A stretch of DNA of 64,000 bases from Pseudomonas piscis. Lineage in GTDB: Bacteria > Pseudomonadota > Gammaproteobacteria > Pseudomonadales > Pseudomonadaceae. Under the pieces are notes generated by a model, which worked only from the letters and a program-made list of their open reading frames with translations, did no database searches and was not told the DNA's origin. The position numbers were made by a program, and so were the translations under genes. Positions 61,165 through 64,000 of the stretch are shown piece by piece (position 1 is the first letter of the stretch; each line of letters opens with the position of its first letter). Location: the NCBI RefSeq assembly GCF_009380155.1, contig NZ_WHUV01000005.1, forward strand, positions 124,001 to 188,000. The letters are read 5' to 3'.

Positions 61165-62223
61165 TCAGCGTCTCAAACGCGCCTGGGTGTCGAGTCGATC
61201 AAGTACCTCGAGCAGCGATCCCGGGCCTTCGACGCTCACGGCTCCAGCCTTGGCAGGTAGCGTGGCCGGGCGCCGGTCCCGGGCATCCCGGGGTGAATAG
61301 CCGAAGGCCTGGCGAAACACCCGGCTGAAGTGCGACTCACTCTTGAAGCCATGGTCGAAGGCCAGGGCCGAGATACGCTGGTGGGCGCCAAGGGGGCTTT
61401 CCAGGATCCGCCGCACCCGGTCCAGGCGGCACTGCTGGATATAGGCGACCACGCCCGACTCCTCGGCGAACAGCCGGTACAACTGGGCCCTGGAAATACC
61501 CACCTCGCGACAGATCAACTGCGGGCTCAGCTCGGCCGAGCGCAGGTGCGCCTCGATGAACCGCCGCACCCGCTGCAACAACGTGCGATTGATCGGTCCC
61601 TCCGCCTCCGCCAGGCTCTGGGCACTGGGCGCCAGCGCCGCTGTGACCATGGCCAGGGTCGCCTGCTCGACGGCGGCCAGCTCTTCACCATGGAACGACG
61701 GCAGTTGCCGGCGCAGGCTGCGCATGTAGTCGCCGAGCAGACCGCCCAGTGCGCCCCGGACCAGGCTGCCGTGCAGGTTGGCGGCGCGGATGCGTGGGCT
61801 CAGCAGGTCCCGGGCCAGGGTCAGGATCACCGTGTCGCCTGCAATGATCTGCGAGTCCAACTCGCGGGCCAGGTCCAGCACATAGATGCTCGAAGGCCCG
61901 GCCTGCAATGGGGTCCGGCCAGCCATGCCGTGCAACGAATGGTTCAATCCCAGGCAGAGGTACAGGTGGTCCAGACCATCGCGGCGAATCATCTGCTGCG
62001 GGCGGCGGACACCATAGGCCACCGGCTCGCCAGCCCCGACCCAGGAGCCGCAACCGATCAGGATCGAGCCCGCGTAGCCGGTGCTCAACTGGTAGTTGAA
62101 GCGCGGCGCCAGCGCCTGCTCGATACCGATCTGGAAGATCGCGTTGACCTCGTCGCGCCACACTTCGAAGCGTTGCGCCGGCGGATAGGCCTGGCTGGAG
62201 AAATGAAAAAGATGGGGGTTCAA
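61165..62223 (-). CDS. AraC-family regulator
   Basis: A 352-residue regulator with an N-terminal AraC_binding_2-type sensor domain (FEVWRDEVNAIFQIGIEQ; LYLCLGLNHSLHG) and a C-terminal double helix-turn-helix (SPQLICREVGISRAQLYRLFAEESGVVAYIQQCRLDRVRRIL; ISALAFDHGFKSESHFSRVFRQAFGYSPRDAR). It lies downstream of the MHS transporter gene on the same strand, 159 bases after it. It may control the ligase/transporter operon; inducer unknown. Confidence 0.87.
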   Translation of the reverse strand: MNPHLFHFSSQAYPPAQRFEVWRDEVNAIFQIGIEQALAPRFNYQLSTGYAGSILIGCGSWVGAGEPVAYGVRRPQQMIRRDGLDHLYLCLGLNHSLHGMAGRTPLQAGPSSIYVLDLARELDSQIIAGDTVILTLARDLLSPRIRAANLHGSLVRGALGGLLGDYMRSLRRQLPSFHGEELAAVEQATLAMVTAALAPSAQSLAEAEGPINRTLLQRVRRFIEAHLRSAELSPQLICREVGISRAQLYRLFAEESGVVAYIQQCRLDRVRRILESPLGAHQRISALAFDHGFKSESHFSRVFRQAFGYSPRDARDRRPATLPAKAGAVSVEGPGSLLEVLDRLDTQARLRR

Positions 62224-62382
62224 GGCCGCTGTCCCTGGCTGGAGGCTCAGGCTGCCGGACCCGGGCGGGTCCAGCGCCGTCGCACACCATAAACCAGGAC
62301 CGCGGCCCTTGCCGACTGGTCGCGACGTACGGCCTGTGGCGCCGGCCCGCCTAGAGCCGACGCAACAAGGCCTGGTTCCAGC

Positions 62383-63717
62383 TTATGGATTGGCCAGCAA
62401 TCCTGAGGCCGGCCGAGGCTGTTCGCGGGCATCGTGGGTACAGGCGACGAAGTCTTCCTGGCGCAGGATCACCAGGGCCAGCAGCGAAGCGACCCCGGTC
62501 GCCACGTAGAAGTACCAGGGCGCACTGATGTCGCCGGTGACCTTGATCAGCCAGGTGGAAATCAGCGGTGCACTGCCGCCGAACGCCGCCACCGGGATGT
62601 TGTAGGCCACCGCGATGCCGGTGGAGCGGACGCGCGTCGGCAGCAACTCGCTCATCAGCGCGTAGGTCGAGGAGGCATACAACCCGAACAGGATAGCCAC
62701 CGCCATCAACGGCCAGAACAGCGTGGCCGGGGTCGCCGTAGGCGCGGCCTTGAAGAACCAGTACATGGCCAGGGTCGCCAGCACGCCGATCACCATCAGG
62801 AACGGCTTGCGACCGTAGCGGTCGGTGAAGGCGCCGCCGAAAGGCATCACCAGCGCCGCTGCAAGGCTGGCGACGAACACGTAGAGCAAGGTGGTGCCGC
62901 TGTCGAACTTCAAGGTGTTGGACATGTAGGTCGAGGCGAACGTCAGCACCAGGTAGAAGATCGAGCTGTGCAGGGTGATGATGAAGAACACCAGGGCGAC
63001 GGCCCGCTTCCACTGCCAGACCTCGCGCAGCGGCGCCTTGGACGTCTGCCCCGCTTCGACCAGGGCCAGGAACTCCGGGCTGTCCTCCAGCTTCAGGCGG
63101 ATGTACAGCGAGATCACGCCCAAGGGCCCGGCGATCAGGAACGGGATGCGCCAGCCCCAGTCCTGCATCACCTCGGCGCCCAGGGTCCAGGTCATGCCAT
63201 TGGCCACGGCACCGCCCAGCAACAGCCCGAGCACGGCGGTGACCATCAGCCAGCAGGTGGCGAAACCCCGGCGGCCAGGGCCGGCGTACTCGGAAATGAA
63301 GCTGGTGATGGTGCCGATCTCGCCCCCGGCGGAGAAGCCCTGCACGCAGCGGATCAGGATCAGGAGGATCGGCGCGGCGATACCGATGCTGGCGTAGGTC
63401 GGCAGCAGGCCCAGCAGGCAGGTGGAAGCGGACATCAACACCAGCACGGTGATCAGGGTCTTGCGCCGGCCGATCTTGTCGGCCAGTGGCCCGAAGCACA
63501 GGCCGCCCAGGGGCCGGATGAAGAAACTCAGGGCAAAGGCGGCGAAGCTCGCCAGCAGGCTGCTGGTGGGGTCGTCGGAGACAAAGAAGGCCTTGCCGAT
63601 GTACAGGGCCAGGAAACCGTAGACGCCGTAGTCGTACCACTCGATCAAGTGGCCGGAAGTGGCGCCGATGAAGGCCCGGCGCCGCTGGCGCCGGGAGTTG
63701 GAAGGTGGCACGCCCAT
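62383..63717 (-). CDS. MHS-family (ProP/ShiA-like) metabolite:proton symporter
   Basis: A 444-residue 12-helix major-facilitator protein: GATSGHLIEWYDYGVYGFLALYIGKAFF, the loop motif GPLADKIGRRKTL, RCVQGFSAGGEIGTITSFISEYAGPGRRG and GGAFTDRYGRKPFLM are MHS hallmarks. Such symporters import small organic acids or osmolytes. ATG at 63717 behind AGGAGT; the frame is open to 63909. It starts 45 bases after the acyl-CoA ligase stop, so the two form an operon, suggesting uptake of the acid that the ligase activates. Confidence 0.88.
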   Translation of the reverse strand: MGVPPSNSRRQRRRAFIGATSGHLIEWYDYGVYGFLALYIGKAFFVSDDPTSSLLASFAAFALSFFIRPLGGLCFGPLADKIGRRKTLITVLVLMSASTCLLGLLPTYASIGIAAPILLILIRCVQGFSAGGEIGTITSFISEYAGPGRRGFATCWLMVTAVLGLLLGGAVANGMTWTLGAEVMQDWGWRIPFLIAGPLGVISLYIRLKLEDSPEFLALVEAGQTSKAPLREVWQWKRAVALVFFIITLHSSIFYLVLTFASTYMSNTLKFDSGTTLLYVFVASLAAALVMPFGGAFTDRYGRKPFLMVIGVLATLAMYWFFKAAPTATPATLFWPLMAVAILFGLYASSTYALMSELLPTRVRSTGIAVAYNIPVAAFGGSAPLISTWLIKVTGDISAPWYFYVATGVASLLALVILRQEDFVACTHDAREQPRPASGLLANP

Positions 63718-63761
63718 GTCGGGGACTCCTGTCGTGGTGCAATCCATGGAAAAAAGTTGTG

Positions 63762-64000
63762 TCAGAGCTCGGCCAGTGCCTGTGCAGGGTCCTTGAGCCA
63801 CTGACGCAGGCGGGTCTTGAGGATCTTGCCGTAGCTGTTCTTCGGCAGCTCGGCGCAGAACAGGTACTTGCGCGGTTTCTTGAACGAGGCCATGCGCTCC
63901 ACGAACCACTGGCCGAGGGCCTGTTCATCGAGGCTCGCCGATGAGCGTGCGACCACGAAGGCCACCACCGACTCGCCCCACTCGGCATCGGCCTCTCCCA
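63762..64000 (-). CDS. AMP-dependent acyl-CoA synthetase, C-terminal end (5' part outside window)
   Basis: The last 79 residues of an ANL-superfamily adenylating enzyme: DAEWGESVVAFVVARSSASL followed by ERMASFKKPRKYLFCAELPKNSYGKILKTRLRQWL, where GKILK holds the catalytic lysine of motif A10. The gene continues past base 64000. It precedes an MHS symporter in the same operon. Substrate not identifiable from this part. Confidence 0.85.
   Translation of the reverse strand, partial: GEADAEWGESVVAFVVARSSASLDEQALGQWFVERMASFKKPRKYLFCAELPKNSYGKILKTRLRQWLKDPAQALAEL

Overview
The window is GC-rich Pseudomonas DNA. It carries the Fit insect-toxin cluster, the pyrrolnitrin operon, pyoverdine-type iron-uptake machinery and dense regulators. 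This gene set points to the plant-beneficial P. fluorescens supergroup. P. chlororaphis or P. protegens is the best guess, and P. chlororaphis is favoured because the fit and prn loci lie only about 13 kb apart. The species is an inference from gene content; no marker gene is present.

Layout. (1) 1-17.4 kb, minus strand: fitA-fitB-fitC-fitD-fitE-(fitF). This encodes a type I secretion apparatus with two ABC proteins, the ~3000-residue Mcf-like toxin FitD, its outer-membrane channel, and the periplasmic-sensor half of the FitF hybrid kinase, cut by the window edge. (2) 17.6-29.4 kb: core-type genes. These are a TerC/CBS membrane protein behind a strong terminator, a LysR gene divergent from a GlcG-like protein and a DHA2 drug exporter, an FAD oxidoreductase, a siderophore receptor with its AraC regulator, and pyruvate oxidase poxB. 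(3) 30.0-37.6 kb: prnABCD, then a 44-codon relic of a flavin reductase gene overlapping the prnD stop, a cation/proton antiporter and a full-length flavin reductase. (4) 37.9-43.4 kb: a FecI/FecR/TonB-transducer system ending in a di-heme cytochrome c peroxidase. (5) 43.5-48.9 kb: a divergent TetR/acyl-CoA dehydrogenase and Rieske oxygenase/thioesterase module, a PTS EIIA protein and a molbindin. (6) 49.0-57.5 kb: a second iron region with a flavin monooxygenase, a TonB receptor interrupted by one in-frame stop codon, an IclR regulator and fepC/fepBDG. (7) 57.5-64 kb: a serine hydrolase, a TetR/reductase pair, a lipoprotein, an AraC regulator, and an MHS transporter with the tail of an acyl-CoA ligase.

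How it fits together. FitD is secreted by FitABC+FitE and its expression is gated by FitF. PrnA-D convert tryptophan to pyrrolnitrin, and PrnD needs reduced flavin from a PrnF-type reductase. Several iron loci carry Fur-like sites. A 14-bp palindrome next to the IclR gene recurs in the fepC/fepB promoter and suggests an IclR-plus-Fur regulon. The most notable new observations are the truncated reductase relic after prnD with an intruding antiporter, the shared IclR-type palindrome, the nonsense codon in the receptor, and a Fur-like site upstream of fitA. No tRNA, rRNA, CRISPR array, intact insertion sequence or prophage gene was seen.
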